From Guptibacillus algicola (GTDB taxonomy: Bacteria; Bacillota; Bacilli; Bacillales; Guptibacillaceae): a DNA stretch of 64,000 bases. The position numbers were made by a program, and so were the translations under genes. Below, in pieces: positions 53,985 to 62,886 of the stretch; position 1 is the first letter of the stretch, and every line of letters begins with the position of its first letter. The notes under the pieces are model-generated. The model was not told the DNA's origin. It did no database searches and was given only the letters and a program-made list of their open reading frames with translations. The stretch spans positions 124,001 through 188,000 of the forward strand of contig NZ_JAIVAF010000001.1 of NCBI RefSeq assembly GCF_020171805.1, in the 5' to 3' direction.

Positions 53985-55307
53985 CTATTTCGAAATAGCC
54001 ATTTTCTTTAAGGGGCGATCATGCTTAATCAAATCTTCATAGGATTCTCTTTCAACTACAAGACTTGCTTCACCCTCTTCAACAAAAACGACTGCTGGTT
54101 TTGGAAGACGATTATAGTTATTAGACATGGAATACCCGTATGCGCCTGTAGAAAATACAACCATCACATCACCAGCGATCGCACGTTGAAGCTCACAATC
54201 CCAAATCAGCATATCACCCGATTCACAGCATTTCCCAGCTATTGAGTAAAGAGTATTTTTTGGCTCATTCATCCGATTAACAATCGAAGCTTCGTACTTA
54301 GCTTTATATAATGCAGGACGGAGGTTATCATTCATCCCTCCATCAACTGCAAGATAATTTCGTAATTCAGGTACATTCTTATGAGAACCCACTGTATATA
54401 ACGTCGACCCAGCTTCACCTACTAGAGATCGCCCTGGTTCAATCCAAATTTCCGGCATCACCATGTTACTATGTTCAAGCTGCTTACTGACAGCACTCGT
54501 CATGGCATCGATATATTCTGAAGGAGGAATTGGTTGATCTTCGCTATTATATCGAATTCCAAACCCACCCCCTAAATTAAGAACACGAGGCTCATATCCA
54601 AAATCGTCGTACCATTTATGAAGGTAGCTATAAATCTTTTCAATCGCCATCACAAATCCAGTGGTTTCAAAGATTTGCGAACCTATATGACAATGAAGGC
54701 CAAGAAGATGGATATTTCCCATTTTCAATGTAGTATCGATTGCCTGTTCTACTTGACCACTTTGTAAATCGAAACCAAACTTCGAATCTTCCTGACCAGT
54801 TAATATATAGTCATGCGTGTGTGCTTCGATGCCTGGTGTAATTCTGAGCAAAACATTCGTTGACACACCTTCTTCAAGTGCTAACTGCTCGAGTAAGGAG
54901 AGTTCATAAAAGTTATCGACTACAAAACATCCAATGCCCGCTTTTAAAGCCATTCTTATTTCTGAGTCACTTTTGTTGTTGCCATGAAAATGAATGCGCT
55001 CGACTGGAAAACCTGCCTGTAATGCAGTATAAAGTTCCCCACCAGAAACGACATCAAGACTCAATCCTTCTTCTTCAGCAAGCTGCACCATCGCAATGCA
55101 TGAGAATGCCTTACTTGCGTATGCCACTTGATACTGCAATTGCTTTTTCTCGAAAGCCTCTTTAAATGCTCTCGCCTTCTCACGAATCAGTGCGACATCA
55201 TACACATATAACGCTGTGCCATACGTTCTAGCTAGTTGAAACGTATCGACTCCCCCGATTGTATAATGACCACTTTCTGAAATTCCTGCTGTACCAAATA
55301 AGTGCAC
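53985..55307 (-). CDS. lysA: Diaminopimelate decarboxylase
   Basis: PLP-dependent decarboxylation of meso-diaminopimelate to lysine. The PLP lysine lies in VAYASKAFSCIAM (about residue 64). Other blocks are GGGFGIRYNSED, the EPGRSLVGEAGSTLY phosphate site and AGKCCESGDML with the active-site Cys. Length is 440 (B. subtilis 439). Start is GTG with GGGGAG 6 bases upstream. It is preceded by a lysine riboswitch and terminator, so it is off when lysine is abundant. Confidence 0.97.
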   Translation of the reverse strand: MHLFGTAGISESGHYTIGGVDTFQLARTYGTALYVYDVALIREKARAFKEAFEKKQLQYQVAYASKAFSCIAMVQLAEEEGLSLDVVSGGELYTALQAGFPVERIHFHGNNKSDSEIRMALKAGIGCFVVDNFYELSLLEQLALEEGVSTNVLLRITPGIEAHTHDYILTGQEDSKFGFDLQSGQVEQAIDTTLKMGNIHLLGLHCHIGSQIFETTGFVMAIEKIYSYLHKWYDDFGYEPRVLNLGGGFGIRYNSEDQPIPPSEYIDAMTSAVSKQLEHSNMVMPEIWIEPGRSLVGEAGSTLYTVGSHKNVPELRNYLAVDGGMNDNLRPALYKAKYEASIVNRMNEPKNTLYSIAGKCCESGDMLIWDCELQRAIAGDVMVVFSTGAYGYSMSNNYNRLPKPAVVFVEEGEASLVVERESYEDLIKHDRPLKKMAISK

Positions 55308-55354
55308 GATATTCTCCCCTTCTCGCTTTATTCAGTAAGCGAGCTCCCACTACA

Positions 55355-55393
55355 AAAAAACAAACAGCCAACTTATAGATACATTGGCTGTTT
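55355..55393 (-). terminator. Terminator of the lysine riboswitch expression platform
   Basis: Arms AACAGCCAA and TTGGCTGTT (55363-55392), then TTTTTTT on the minus strand. It stands about 50 bases before the lysA start. Confidence 0.88.
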
Positions 55394-55440
55394 TGCTCCG
55401 TATCCCCACGAGTTGGATTAGCTCACCACTGCAAAATAAT

Positions 55441-55590
55441 TAACAGTGACAGTCTGCAGCTTATTCAACTACAGCCCAGCAGAAAAAGAATGGCTCTTCT
55501 TCCACTTCGGCAATTTGACCTTTCAGATACCCTCATCGCAAACCATTATATGCTAAGATATCGTACTCATTCGCATTGCGCCTCTATCCC
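55441..55590 (-). promoter_or_regulatory. Lysine riboswitch (L box)
   Basis: Minus strand carries the conserved L-box blocks: GATAGAGGCGCAATGCG, GATGAGGGTATCTGAAAGG, TTGCCGAAGT, GCTGGGCTGTAG and GCAGACTGTCACTG at the end. It lies upstream of lysA in the 333-base gap after spoVAF. Lysine binding should favour the terminator at 55355-55393. Confidence 0.93.
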
Positions 55591-55625
55591 CATTACGTTC
55601 AATGAGGTCTATTCTATTAAAAAAT

Positions 55626-55654
55626 AAATTATCACATTTTTTAAGATTCAGCAA
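55626..55654 (-). promoter_or_regulatory. Putative sigma-A promoter of the lysA leader
   Basis: Minus strand TTGCTG (55649-55654), 17 bases, TAATTT (55626-55631). The start point would fall just before the L box. The -35 lies inside the 3' end of spoVAF. Confidence 0.45.
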
Positions 55655-57134
55655 GTGGTTCGTCCTCTTGCTTCTTCTTATTTTGAGGTTGAGTTATACT
55701 TGGCCTTAGTTTTGTTAACGGCACCGATACTCTTATTAAAATCTGTACGAACGCTTTGGCATTGAATGGGATAAACGGCCACAAATAAGGTGTATTTAGT
55801 GGTCGTAAGCTAATTAAAAATAACATTGTTAACGTTACCCCTAACATATAACCCGGAACTCGGAAGAAGAACACAAGAAAAAGTAAGAGCAGCCTTATCA
55901 ATTTATTCGCGATAGCAAGCTCATAACTTGGCGTTGCATATGAGCCGATGGCCGCTATTGAAACATAAAGGATAACTTCTGGCACAAATAAACCTACGTC
56001 GATCGCAATTTGTCCGATCAGAACTGCTGCAATGAGGCCCATTGCTGTTGAGAGTGGCGTGGGGGTATGGATGGCGGCCATCCTCAAAGTTTCTATCCCT
56101 AGCTCAGCTAGTACAATTTGAACAAAGATCGGAACATTGGTTTTCTCATTTGGTCCTATGAAGTCAATTGTTTGTGGTAGAAGCTCTGGTTCGTAAACAA
56201 ACAGTAGCCATAGAGGCAATAGTAATAATGCAGCAAGCATTCCCCCAAACCTTACCCATCGAAGAAAGGCTCCTGCTATTGGGGCTTCCCGATATTCCTC
56301 CGCATGCTGAACATGGTGAAAAAATGTGGTTGGTGTAATGATGACACTTGGAGAAGTATCTACAATAATCAACACGTGACCTTCTAACAAATGTGCAGCT
56401 GCTACGTCAGGCCTTTCTGTATACCTGACTAGAGGGAATGGATTTCCTGCTTGGTGTACTAAGAATTCCTCTACTGCTTTATCAGCCATAGGTAATCCAT
56501 CAATATTAATTTCCTTTAACTTCTTCGTTACGATTTCAACAAGATTAGGGTTTGCTACATCTTCTATATATGTAAGGCAAACATCCGTTTTTGATCGCTC
56601 TCCAACTTGAAGGATCACATTACGCAGTTTCCCATCCCGAATCCTTCTCCGAGTTAGTGCTGTATTTTCTATGATGTTTTCGGTGTATCCATCTCTCGAG
56701 CCTCGTATAACCTTCTCTGTATCTGGCTCTTGTGGCGTTCTACCAGGATACTTACGAACATCAATAATATAAGCCTGTTCTTCACCTTCCATGAAAACAG
56801 CTATTAACCCAGACAGAACCTGATCTACGACTTCATCAAAATTCTCAACTGTGCTAACCTGCTGATGTGGTAAGTGGTTATGAATTACTTTTTCAAAATG
56901 AGCGGTTAACCTATGATGTTCATCTGTATACATTAATTCACGCATAATTTCTACGATGATCGATGTATCACATAGTCCTGTACAATAGTAAAAGTTAACT
57001 TCCTTGTTTAGAATTTTTATTTTTCGAACACCGACATCAAAGCTTTCACCAATACCGATGGACTTTTCCATAAACTTTTCATTTTCTTTTAACTTTTTAA
57101 AGATCTTTTGTTTATCCTTTGAATTCGAGGTCAT
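55641..57134 (-). CDS. spoVAF: Stage V sporulation protein AF
   Basis: GerA-type (A subunit) membrane protein associated with the SpoVA channel; it speeds germination in B. subtilis. About 497 residues: a soluble N-terminal half with [13 protein letters not shown] and [20 protein letters not shown]-type sequence. A membrane half follows with about five segments (about residues 290-470), including [24 protein letters not shown] at 57134 has AAAGGAG 8 bases upstream. It overlaps spoVAEA by 23 bases and is last in the spoVA operon. Confidence 0.95.
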   Translation of the reverse strand: MTSNSKDKQKIFKKLKENEKFMEKSIGIGESFDVGVRKIKILNKEVNFYYCTGLCDTSIIVEIMRELMYTDEHHRLTAHFEKVIHNHLPHQQVSTVENFDEVVDQVLSGLIAVFMEGEEQAYIIDVRKYPGRTPQEPDTEKVIRGSRDGYTENIIENTALTRRRIRDGKLRNVILQVGERSKTDVCLTYIEDVANPNLVEIVTKKLKEINIDGLPMADKAVEEFLVHQAGNPFPLVRYTERPDVAAAHLLEGHVLIIVDTSPSVIITPTTFFHHVQHAEEYREAPIAGAFLRWVRFGGMLAALLLLPLWLLFVYEPELLPQTIDFIGPNEKTNVPIFVQIVLAELGIETLRMAAIHTPTPLSTAMGLIAAVLIGQIAIDVGLFVPEVILYVSIAAIGSYATPSYELAIANKLIRLLLLFLVFFFRVPGYMLGVTLTMLFLISLRPLNTPYLWPFIPFNAKAFVQILIRVSVPLTKLRPSITQPQNKKKQEDEPLAES

Positions 57135-57696
57135 CGACTCCACTCCTTTCTAGAAGAATTTGAACGGCTTTTCTTGTGATTGGAGATCCTTTTGATGGAT
57201 CATCATACCCTGACATCTTGCCGATATCCCCAACACCAACTACGATAGGAAGATTCAATTTATCTAGGATTGAAACGGTATCACCATCAATTCTCCCCAT
57301 CTCCATATCAGGGAGCCCGTTTTTATCTACACCATAATGTGTGAGCTCTCCAAATCGATCGATCGATACATCTACTTTCGTCCATTCAGAAAAATGAGTT
57401 CTCGATGCGACTGCAATAGCTCCTAGCACTTCAACATTCCTATCCGCTGCTACGTATTGCATCGCTAGCTCACCATATCCTTCTCCATGGTATCCACTAT
57501 CATCAAACATAACGAATACAGGGTCGTGAGGTGTCTTTGAGATGAGTGAAACAATTTCATAGCCTGCAAGCGGGGTAGGGTTACCAGCTGATTGACTGAT
57601 ACATCTTCCGCCGAGCTCTGAAGCAACTGCTTCAATCGCCTGTTGTGCATATAAATCACCATCTGTAACAAAAATAACCCGCCGCTTTCTATTCAT
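57112..57696 (-). CDS. spoVAEA: Stage V sporulation protein AE, soluble subunit (SpoVAEa)
   Basis: Soluble protein of 194 residues, known to lie on the outer face of the spore inner membrane. It opens [20 protein letters not shown] and contains the [16 protein letters not shown] and [19 protein letters not shown] blocks of the family. GGGGTGATGAG gives the ribosome binding site for the ATG at 57696; the longer frame overlaps spoVAE. It overlaps spoVAF by 23 bases. Confidence 0.95.
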   Translation of the reverse strand: MNRKRRVIFVTDGDLYAQQAIEAVASELGGRCISQSAGNPTPLAGYEIVSLISKTPHDPVFVMFDDSGYHGEGYGELAMQYVAADRNVEVLGAIAVASRTHFSEWTKVDVSIDRFGELTHYGVDKNGLPDMEMGRIDGDTVSILDKLNLPIVVGVGDIGKMSGYDDPSKGSPITRKAVQILLERSGVDDLEFKG

Positions 57697-57700
57697 CTCA

Positions 57701-58051
57701 TCACCCCTTTGGTTTAAACAGTATGGCAACAATAAACCCGAACACAATCGCAGAAGAGATACCAGCTGATGTTAGCTGAAATATCCCCATTCCAATCCCA
57801 ATGAACCCATGTTCTTCACCTTTTTGCATCGCTCCATGAAGCAAGGAATGACCAAAACTTGTGATTGGAACGGTAGCTCCAGCACCAGCAAACTCAATCA
57901 GTTTGTCATAGATTCCAAATCCGTCTAATATTGCACCGCTTACGACAAAGGAAGACATGACGTGTGCAGGCGTTAGCTTGAATATGTCTAACAATAGCTG
58001 ACCTATAACGCAAATTGCGCCCCCCACAGCAAAAGCAATAACATACTCCAT
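57701..58051 (-). CDS. spoVAE: Stage V sporulation protein AE, membrane subunit (SpoVAEb)
   Basis: Membrane component of the dipicolinate channel, similar to SpoVAC. 116 residues with about four membrane helices. Family pattern: [21 protein letters not shown], then [20 protein letters not shown]. Its start shares one base with the spoVAD stop (TAATG). The dipicolinate-channel role is established in Bacillus for SpoVAC/AD/AEb. Confidence 0.96.
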   Translation of the reverse strand: MEYVIAFAVGGAICVIGQLLLDIFKLTPAHVMSSFVVSGAILDGFGIYDKLIEFAGAGATVPITSFGHSLLHGAMQKGEEHGFIGIGMGIFQLTSAGISSAIVFGFIVAILFKPKG

Positions 58052-59064
58052 TAGTAATCACTTCCTGTTCTCTCCAAAACCACTGCATGTGCAATGGCTG
58101 GCATGCTTTCTTTTTGTTGCACCATCACTGGACTATGAAGGCACCCTGTTGCGACGACTAGGATTTTGTTGTAACGTCCCTTCTTCAATAAATCCACAAG
58201 GTGTCCGTATGTCACAACAGCAGAACATGCACATCCACTGCCCCCTGCAAATACTTCTTCTTGATTCGGACGATAGACCATCAACCCACAGTCGTTGTGG
58301 TTATTTGTTATGTCGAATCCCTCTTCAATTAACAAGTCTCTCACGATCGGTGATCCCACTGCAGATAAGTCTCCAGTGACGATCAAGTCGTACTCTTCAG
58401 GCTGAATATTAAGATCCTTAAAGTGTGTTGCGATTGTATCAGCAGCAGCAGGAGCCATTGCGGAACCCATATCGAAAGGATCTTTCACACCCCAGTCAAC
58501 AACTCTTCCTACCGTAGCTGAGGTAATTCTAATATCGGTCACGTCCGTTCCAATAAGTGCTGCACCCGCCCCAGTTACTGTTGAAGTAGCCGTACCTGGT
58601 TTTTGACCTCCATATTCTGTAGGATATCGAAATTGCCTTTCAGCAGTTGCATTATGGCTACTAACACCTGCTACAGCCCTTTTCGCAAAGCCACCTTCTA
58701 CTAATGAAGAAGCTACAGCCAGTGATTCCATGGAGGTTGAACATGCTCCGAACACACCTAGAAAGGGGATTTGGAGCGTTCTAGCAGAATATGTTGCACT
58801 TACGATTTGATTTAATAAATCTCCTGACACATAAATATCCACGTCTTCCTTAGCGATGCCTTTTTTACTCAAACAGTTTGAAATTGAATCCTCTAAAAGT
58901 TTTCTTTCGGCTAGCTCCCAATTATCCTCATCACAATGAAGATTATCATACGTTACATCGAAACAATCTCCTAATGGGCCTTCAGCTTCTTTTGGTCCAA
59001 CTGCTGTCCCAACCGATTGTAGATAGACATTCGAGAATGTCCACGTTTGTTTTCCAGTTTTCAT
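58051..59064 (-). CDS. spoVAD: Stage V sporulation protein AD
   Basis: Thiolase-like soluble protein that binds Ca-dipicolinate and is needed for its uptake. 337 residues with [20 protein letters not shown] (Cys in the thiolase-like site, about residue 116), [14 protein letters not shown] and [25 protein letters not shown] precedes the ATG. It lies 12 bases after spoVAC. Essential for germination by dipicolinate in B. subtilis. Confidence 0.97.
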   Translation of the reverse strand: MKTGKQTWTFSNVYLQSVGTAVGPKEAEGPLGDCFDVTYDNLHCDEDNWELAERKLLEDSISNCLSKKGIAKEDVDIYVSGDLLNQIVSATYSARTLQIPFLGVFGACSTSMESLAVASSLVEGGFAKRAVAGVSSHNATAERQFRYPTEYGGQKPGTATSTVTGAGAALIGTDVTDIRITSATVGRVVDWGVKDPFDMGSAMAPAAADTIATHFKDLNIQPEEYDLIVTGDLSAVGSPIVRDLLIEEGFDITNNHNDCGLMVYRPNQEEVFAGGSGCACSAVVTYGHLVDLLKKGRYNKILVVATGCLHSPVMVQQKESMPAIAHAVVLERTGSDY

Positions 59065-59076
59065 TAAACTCTCTCC

Positions 59077-59529
59077 TTACAAGAACGTTCTAAACAGCAA
59101 GCGGACAATTCCTACTAAGTAAGCTGCAACAACCCCAAACACAATGACGGAGCCAGCGAGCTTAAACATATTTGTTGCAACTCCAAGAACAATTCCCTCA
59201 CTTTTATGTTCGAGGGCAGCACTAGTGATTGAATTCGCAAATCCAGTTACAGGTACAGCTGATCCAGCACCGGCAAACTGACCTAGCTTATCGTACACTC
59301 CAAAGCCTGTAAGTAAGGCAGCAATAAGGATAAGAGTTGCAACAGTAGGATTTCCAGCTGTCTTTTCTGAAAAATCAAAGACATTCATATAGAAATTCTG
59401 TATTCCTTGTCCAAATGCGCAGATTGCGCCGCCTATTAAAAATGCTTTTGTGGAATTCCACACGAAAGGTGTCTTAGGGTGATAGTTTTTGATGTTTTTT
59501 GAATATTTTTCTTGATCGTGTAAAGACAT
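59077..59529 (-). CDS. spoVAC: Stage V sporulation protein AC
   Basis: Mechanosensitive-channel-like membrane protein for dipicolinate movement. 150 residues: polar N-terminus (KNIKNYHPKTPFVWNSTKAF), then about four membrane helices with GGAICAFGQGIQNFYM and GAGSAVPVTGFANSITSAALE, the same pattern as SpoVAEb. Its ATG directly abuts the spoVAB stop. Confidence 0.97.
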   Translation of the reverse strand: MSLHDQEKYSKNIKNYHPKTPFVWNSTKAFLIGGAICAFGQGIQNFYMNVFDFSEKTAGNPTVATLILIAALLTGFGVYDKLGQFAGAGSAVPVTGFANSITSAALEHKSEGIVLGVATNMFKLAGSVIVFGVVAAYLVGIVRLLFRTFL

Positions 59530-59958
59530 TTAAAAACCTCCATCTACAAAGATTGTCCAGTGGAATAGTGAACCGAATACCTTTCCTAATACGATTGCCA
59601 TCAACAAGAGTAGGATTTTATCGATGAAGCCAATACGCTTGGTCAGAATGGGAAGAACATTTAGAACTTCTGTTAAAGCGGCAGCAAGCATTCCAATAAA
59701 AACACCTGCCCCAAGACCTATTGGTACCATGATTGCTCTCGGTAATCCCAATACAGGATTTCGTAAGGAAAGCCAGCTCGCTATTACAGCTCCTACAATA
59801 ATCGCCCATTCATAATATCTAATCAGATGTCTAGTTTTCGTTATCTGTGTTAGGCGTGGGATAATTCCTAGAACCGATAAAAACGCTACAAAACCCGCCC
59901 CTACAGCGATCCCTTCAGCAAACCCTATAATCATGACTAAAATGATTTGTGCATTCAT
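59530..59958 (-). CDS. spoVAB: Stage V sporulation protein AB
   Basis: Membrane protein of 142 residues with about four hydrophobic helices. Family signatures are GFAEGIAVGAGFVAFLSVLG and the PRLTQITKTRHLIRYYEWAI loop, with FGSLFHWTIFVDGGF at the C-terminus. Its ATG overlaps the spoVAA stop as ATGA. Its exact role in the dipicolinate system is not known. Confidence 0.95.
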   Translation of the reverse strand: MNAQIILVMIIGFAEGIAVGAGFVAFLSVLGIIPRLTQITKTRHLIRYYEWAIIVGAVIASWLSLRNPVLGLPRAIMVPIGLGAGVFIGMLAAALTEVLNVLPILTKRIGFIDKILLLLMAIVLGKVFGSLFHWTIFVDGGF

Positions 59959-60569
59959 GAATCTTTCGTTCCATCTTCTTGTTTCTCGTGTACGATGACA
60001 TACTGATCGAGATCTTGCTGATAATTAAACATTTCTACCTCAAGAGGACTAGGTTCTTCATTAAAACGTTTCTTAAACAGATGGTTAAAGAACAGAATCA
60101 TTCCGAAGCCAAGTCCAAATGAATAAGGAATTTGCAGAAGAAGTGGTTTAGGGTTATCAATACCTGTAACGATTTTGTATATTTGTTGATGTACCTCCCT
60201 CATACTTACATCCTCATGGAAATTCATAATTGCAAGTGCAGCCCCAATAAATAAGAGAAGCCATATAAACACAAAATAAACAGGAGCTAAATTCTTCTTA
60301 GAGATTTGCACTTCAATGATGGTTTGAGTTGGCCCAATGATTTGCACTTCTACGTAGGACGTATTCTGAATAGCTTTGATCACTTTCATCACATCGATCA
60401 CAACGAGATTTTTATCTTTCTTGTTAATGCGATGAATGATGATTTTTTCTATCTTCTTACACAGCTCATCTTCTCCAATCAGTTGAGCTAAATCACCGAT
60501 TGTAAGCTCGGCACCAGGTCTTACTCTGATTTTTTGTTTCAGACGAAGGTAAATCATATCTGCTGGCAC
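59955..60569 (-). CDS. spoVAA: Stage V sporulation protein AA
   Basis: First gene of the spoVA operon. 204 residues: soluble N-terminal domain (about 1-95) with YLRLKQKIRVRPG and RINKKDKNLVVIDVMKVI, then two membrane helices (about 96-115 and 147-167). The GTG start has GGAGG 9 bases upstream. The sigma-G type promoter lies 43 bases upstream. In B. subtilis the gene follows sigF closely; here a repeat element separates the two. Confidence 0.95.
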   Translation of the reverse strand: MPADMIYLRLKQKIRVRPGAELTIGDLAQLIGEDELCKKIEKIIIHRINKKDKNLVVIDVMKVIKAIQNTSYVEVQIIGPTQTIIEVQISKKNLAPVYFVFIWLLLFIGAALAIMNFHEDVSMREVHQQIYKIVTGIDNPKPLLLQIPYSFGLGFGMILFFNHLFKKRFNEEPSPLEVEMFNYQQDLDQYVIVHEKQEDGTKDS

Positions 60570-60611
60570 AGCTCTCCACCTCCTTATTCGAGAGGCACCT
60601 TATATAGGTAA

Positions 60612-60641
60612 TAGTATGTTTCTGCCATATCGCTATCATTC
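60612..60641 (-). promoter_or_regulatory. Sigma-G type promoter of the spoVA operon
   Basis: Minus strand reads GAATG (60637-60641), 18 bases, then CATACTA (60612-60618), a full match to the forespore consensus gHATR-N17/18-CATNHTA. spoVA is known to be sigma-G dependent. It stands between spoVAA and repeat element copy 4. Confidence 0.8.
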
Positions 60642-60714
60642 TAACTGCAATCATGTTCCATTAATTCCCTCATAAGAAAAACATGGTTGGTATATAGAAA
60701 TTAACCAAAAATAA

Positions 60715-60746
60715 AAGAACAGCTGAACTATTTTTTCAGCTGTTCT
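60715..60746 (-). terminator. Left terminator copy flanking repeat element copy 4 (direct repeat)
   Basis: Hairpin AAGAACAGCTGAA/TTCAGCTGTTCT, 32 bases, equal to 61214-61245 with one mismatch. It lies about 75 bases upstream of the spoVA promoter and could insulate it from sigF transcription. Confidence 0.8.
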
Positions 60747-61213
60747 CAAATTGTCAAAAAAGTATTAAGGACCATTCGCCAACGATAGGGTAGTGATTTC
60801 CGCTTCAGGATGCTCGCTTTCCGCGGGGCGGGCGGTGAGTCTCCTCGTCGCTTTCAAAACGCTCCTGTGGGGTCTCACCTGTCCCGCATGTCCCGCAGGA
60901 GTCGAGCATCCTTCCGCTCCAATCAACATTAATATGTGGTCCTGGTTCTGAAAACAAGACAAAAGCAAAGTAAATAACTTCAGAGAAATAAAGTGAAGAG
61001 CTACTTCATAATAATCGGTCGGAACGTTTGCTTCGATTTATTGCAACCTAGTAGGAGTGAATACCACTTGACTCCCGTGGAAAACGGGCGTTCGAGACTC
61101 GGAGTGGACGGCTTTTTGTCCGCGACGAGGCTCGGGCGTTCGTCCACAGGAATCTTGTGGTATTCAAACTCCTACGGCATAGGGAACACAATAATCAGGT
61201 TTTTCTACAAACC
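60747..61213. mobile_element. MITE-like dispersed repeat, copy 4 (467 bp)
   Basis: Longest copy. Left terminus CAAATTGTCAAAAAAG and right terminus (inward, minus strand) GGTTTGTAGAAAAAC are decayed terminal inverted repeats. Half B (about 60785-60935) is nearly identical to that of copy 3. Half A (about 61048-61190) contains GTAGGAGTGAATACCACTTG and GTGGTATTCAAACTCCTAC. A 32-bp direct repeat of the sigF terminator flanks it. A 67-codon minus frame and an 88-codon plus frame within it have no support as genes. It is the only copy between tandem rather than convergent genes. Confidence 0.85.
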
Positions 61214-61245
61214 AAGAACAGCTGAACTATTTGTTCAGCTGTTCT
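61214..61245 (-). terminator. Terminator overlapping the 3' end of sigF (right direct repeat)
   Basis: Minus strand AGAACAGCTGAAC-AAATA-GTTCAGCTGTTCTT. The first arm encodes the last residues of SigF (KEQLN) and the TAG stop lies in the loop, so coding sequence and terminator overlap. Repeated at 60715-60746. Confidence 0.8.
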
Positions 61246-61982
61246 TTTATTTCTTTTAATATTTTCTTTTCAAGACGCGATACTTGTACTTGAGAAATCC
61301 CTAGCCGCTCAGCTACTTCAGACTGAGTCTGATCTTTATAATACCTCAAATACACGATCAACCTCTCTCTTGAATCTAACTGTTGAAGTGCATCCTGTAA
61401 TGCGATCTTATCGAACCAAGACGTATCAGAATGGTCAGCGATCTGATCTAACAGAGTGATTGGATCTCCATCATTCTCATAAACAGTCTCATGAATAGAA
61501 CTCGGTGCGCGAACTGCTTCTTGAGCCATCACCACTTCTTCAGGAGTTACCTCAATAAGCTCAGCAATTTCATTAATCGTTGGCGTACGTCCTAGCGTCT
61601 TCGACAATTCATCCCTTGCTTTACGAACCTTATTACCTGTTTCTTTTAGAGATCTGCTTACCTTAACTGTACCATCGTCTCGAATAAAGCGTTGGATTTC
61701 TCCAATAATCATAGGGACTGCATAGGTGGAGAATTTCACATCATAACTTAAATCGAACTTGTCAACGGATTTTAACAGACCGATGCATCCTATTTGAAAA
61801 AGATCATCTGCTTCATAACCTCTGTTTAGGAAGCGTTGTACGACAGACCAAACAAGTCTCATGTTTTTCTGTACAATTTGATCTCTTGCCTGTTGATCAC
61901 CTTTCTGGCTCTGTTTTATTAGCTCCTTGACTTCTTCATGCTTAAGCTGGGTATGTTTACCTTTTTTTACCTCCACGTCCAT
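61227..61982 (-). CDS. sigF: RNA polymerase forespore sigma factor SigF
   Basis: First forespore-specific sigma factor. Region 2 with DLFQIGCIGLLKSVDKFDLS (about residues 62-81) and FSTYAVPMIIGEIQRFIRDD, region 3, and region 4 with SEVAERLGISQVQVSRLEKK as helix-turn-helix. Length is 251 (B. subtilis 255). It is the third gene of the spoIIA operon and starts 12 bases after spoIIAB. Its last five codons form one arm of the terminator. Confidence 0.97.
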   Translation of the reverse strand: MDVEVKKGKHTQLKHEEVKELIKQSQKGDQQARDQIVQKNMRLVWSVVQRFLNRGYEADDLFQIGCIGLLKSVDKFDLSYDVKFSTYAVPMIIGEIQRFIRDDGTVKVSRSLKETGNKVRKARDELSKTLGRTPTINEIAELIEVTPEEVVMAQEAVRAPSSIHETVYENDGDPITLLDQIADHSDTSWFDKIALQDALQQLDSRERLIVYLRYYKDQTQSEVAERLGISQVQVSRLEKKILKEIKEQLNK

Positions 61983-61994
61983 ACGCAGGTCCCC

Positions 61995-62435
61995 TTAATT
62001 ACATAACGCTTTATTTTTTGATAGGTACTTAACAACTTGAATTGAAGTACCCTGGTTCTTCGCAGATTCTATTTTCACTTCATCCATGAAATTCTCCATG
62101 ATTGTGAATCCCATACCTGATCTCTCAAGCTCTGGCTTCGTAGTGAACAACGGTTGTCTAGCTTCATCTAAATCATCGATTCCAATCCCGTTATCACGAA
62201 TACTTAAATGCACAGTATCATCGTTTAGTTCAACCGAAATGTATACTTTTCCATCAGCATTCTGTTCATAACCATGTATGATCGCATTTGTTACTGCTTC
62301 TGAAACAACGGTCTTGATCTCTGTCAGCTCATCTACAGTAGGATCTAATTGAGCAATAAACGCAGCTACGGTTACTCGAGCGAACGATTCATTTTGACTC
62401 AGAGCTGAAAACTCGATATCCATACGATTTCTCAT
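61995..62435 (-). CDS. spoIIAB: Anti-sigma F factor and kinase SpoIIAB
   Basis: GHKL-fold protein that binds SigF and phosphorylates SpoIIAA. N box [12 protein letters not shown] (about residues 46-57), G1 box [13 protein letters not shown] and G2 [16 protein letters not shown]. Length is 146, as in B. subtilis. Its ATG overlaps the spoIIAA stop (TAATG). Confidence 0.97.
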   Translation of the reverse strand: MRNRMDIEFSALSQNESFARVTVAAFIAQLDPTVDELTEIKTVVSEAVTNAIIHGYEQNADGKVYISVELNDDTVHLSIRDNGIGIDDLDEARQPLFTTKPELERSGMGFTIMENFMDEVKIESAKNQGTSIQVVKYLSKNKALCN

Positions 62436-62785
62436 TAAGCCACCCCCAGAGTCGCAAGAGCATGTTGTTCATCATCTTCAAGACGTACGATCTTAAATAG
62501 ACCAGACATTTCAAAAAGACGCTTCACAGCAGGAGATATCGAGCATACCACCATTTCACCGCCAAAACTTTTCACTTTGTTATAACGCCCGAGGATTACG
62601 CCAAGCCCAGAACTATCCATAAAAGACAGACCTTCCAAACTTAGAACGATATGTTCGATTTTTCTCTCTTCAAGAAGCTGATCGACTCTCTCTCGTAACT
62701 CTTCAGCAGTATGATGATCCAGTTCGCCCTCTAACCGTATTAATAAAACTGGATGTTTAACTTCTAGACTAATCGTAAGACTCAC
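62435..62785 (-). CDS. spoIIAA: Anti-sigma F factor antagonist SpoIIAA
   Basis: STAS-domain protein that frees SigF from SpoIIAB when unphosphorylated. The phospho-acceptor is Ser58 in [16 protein letters not shown], the same number as in B. subtilis. Length is 116. The start is GTG with GAGGAGGAG upstream. It heads the spoIIAA-spoIIAB-sigF operon behind a sigma-H type promoter. Confidence 0.97.
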   Translation of the reverse strand: MSLTISLEVKHPVLLIRLEGELDHHTAEELRERVDQLLEERKIEHIVLSLEGLSFMDSSGLGVILGRYNKVKSFGGEMVVCSISPAVKRLFEMSGLFKIVRLEDDEQHALATLGVA

Positions 62786-62819
62786 AACGCACTCCTCCTC
62801 ATGGTTTGCTTGTGAGTTT

Positions 62820-62847
62820 TTTCTCTTTTTATATGCTCAATTCCTTC
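62820..62847 (-). promoter_or_regulatory. Sigma-H type promoter of the spoIIA operon
   Basis: Minus strand GAAGGAATT (62839-62847), 12 bases, AGAGAAA (62820-62826), against the consensus RNAGGAWWW-N11/12-RNNGAAT: -35 perfect, -10 six of seven. It lies 35 bases before the spoIIAA start. spoIIA is known to be transcribed by sigma-H with Spo0A. Confidence 0.75.
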
Positions 62848-62886
62848 TTCATGACAAAACTAGTGGTTGTTCGAGTAAACAAACGT

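Noticed and set aside
60993-61259. 88-codon plus-strand frame across repeat copy 4 into sigF
   Set aside because: It crosses the element border and the antisense of the sigF 3' end, with no ribosome binding site.
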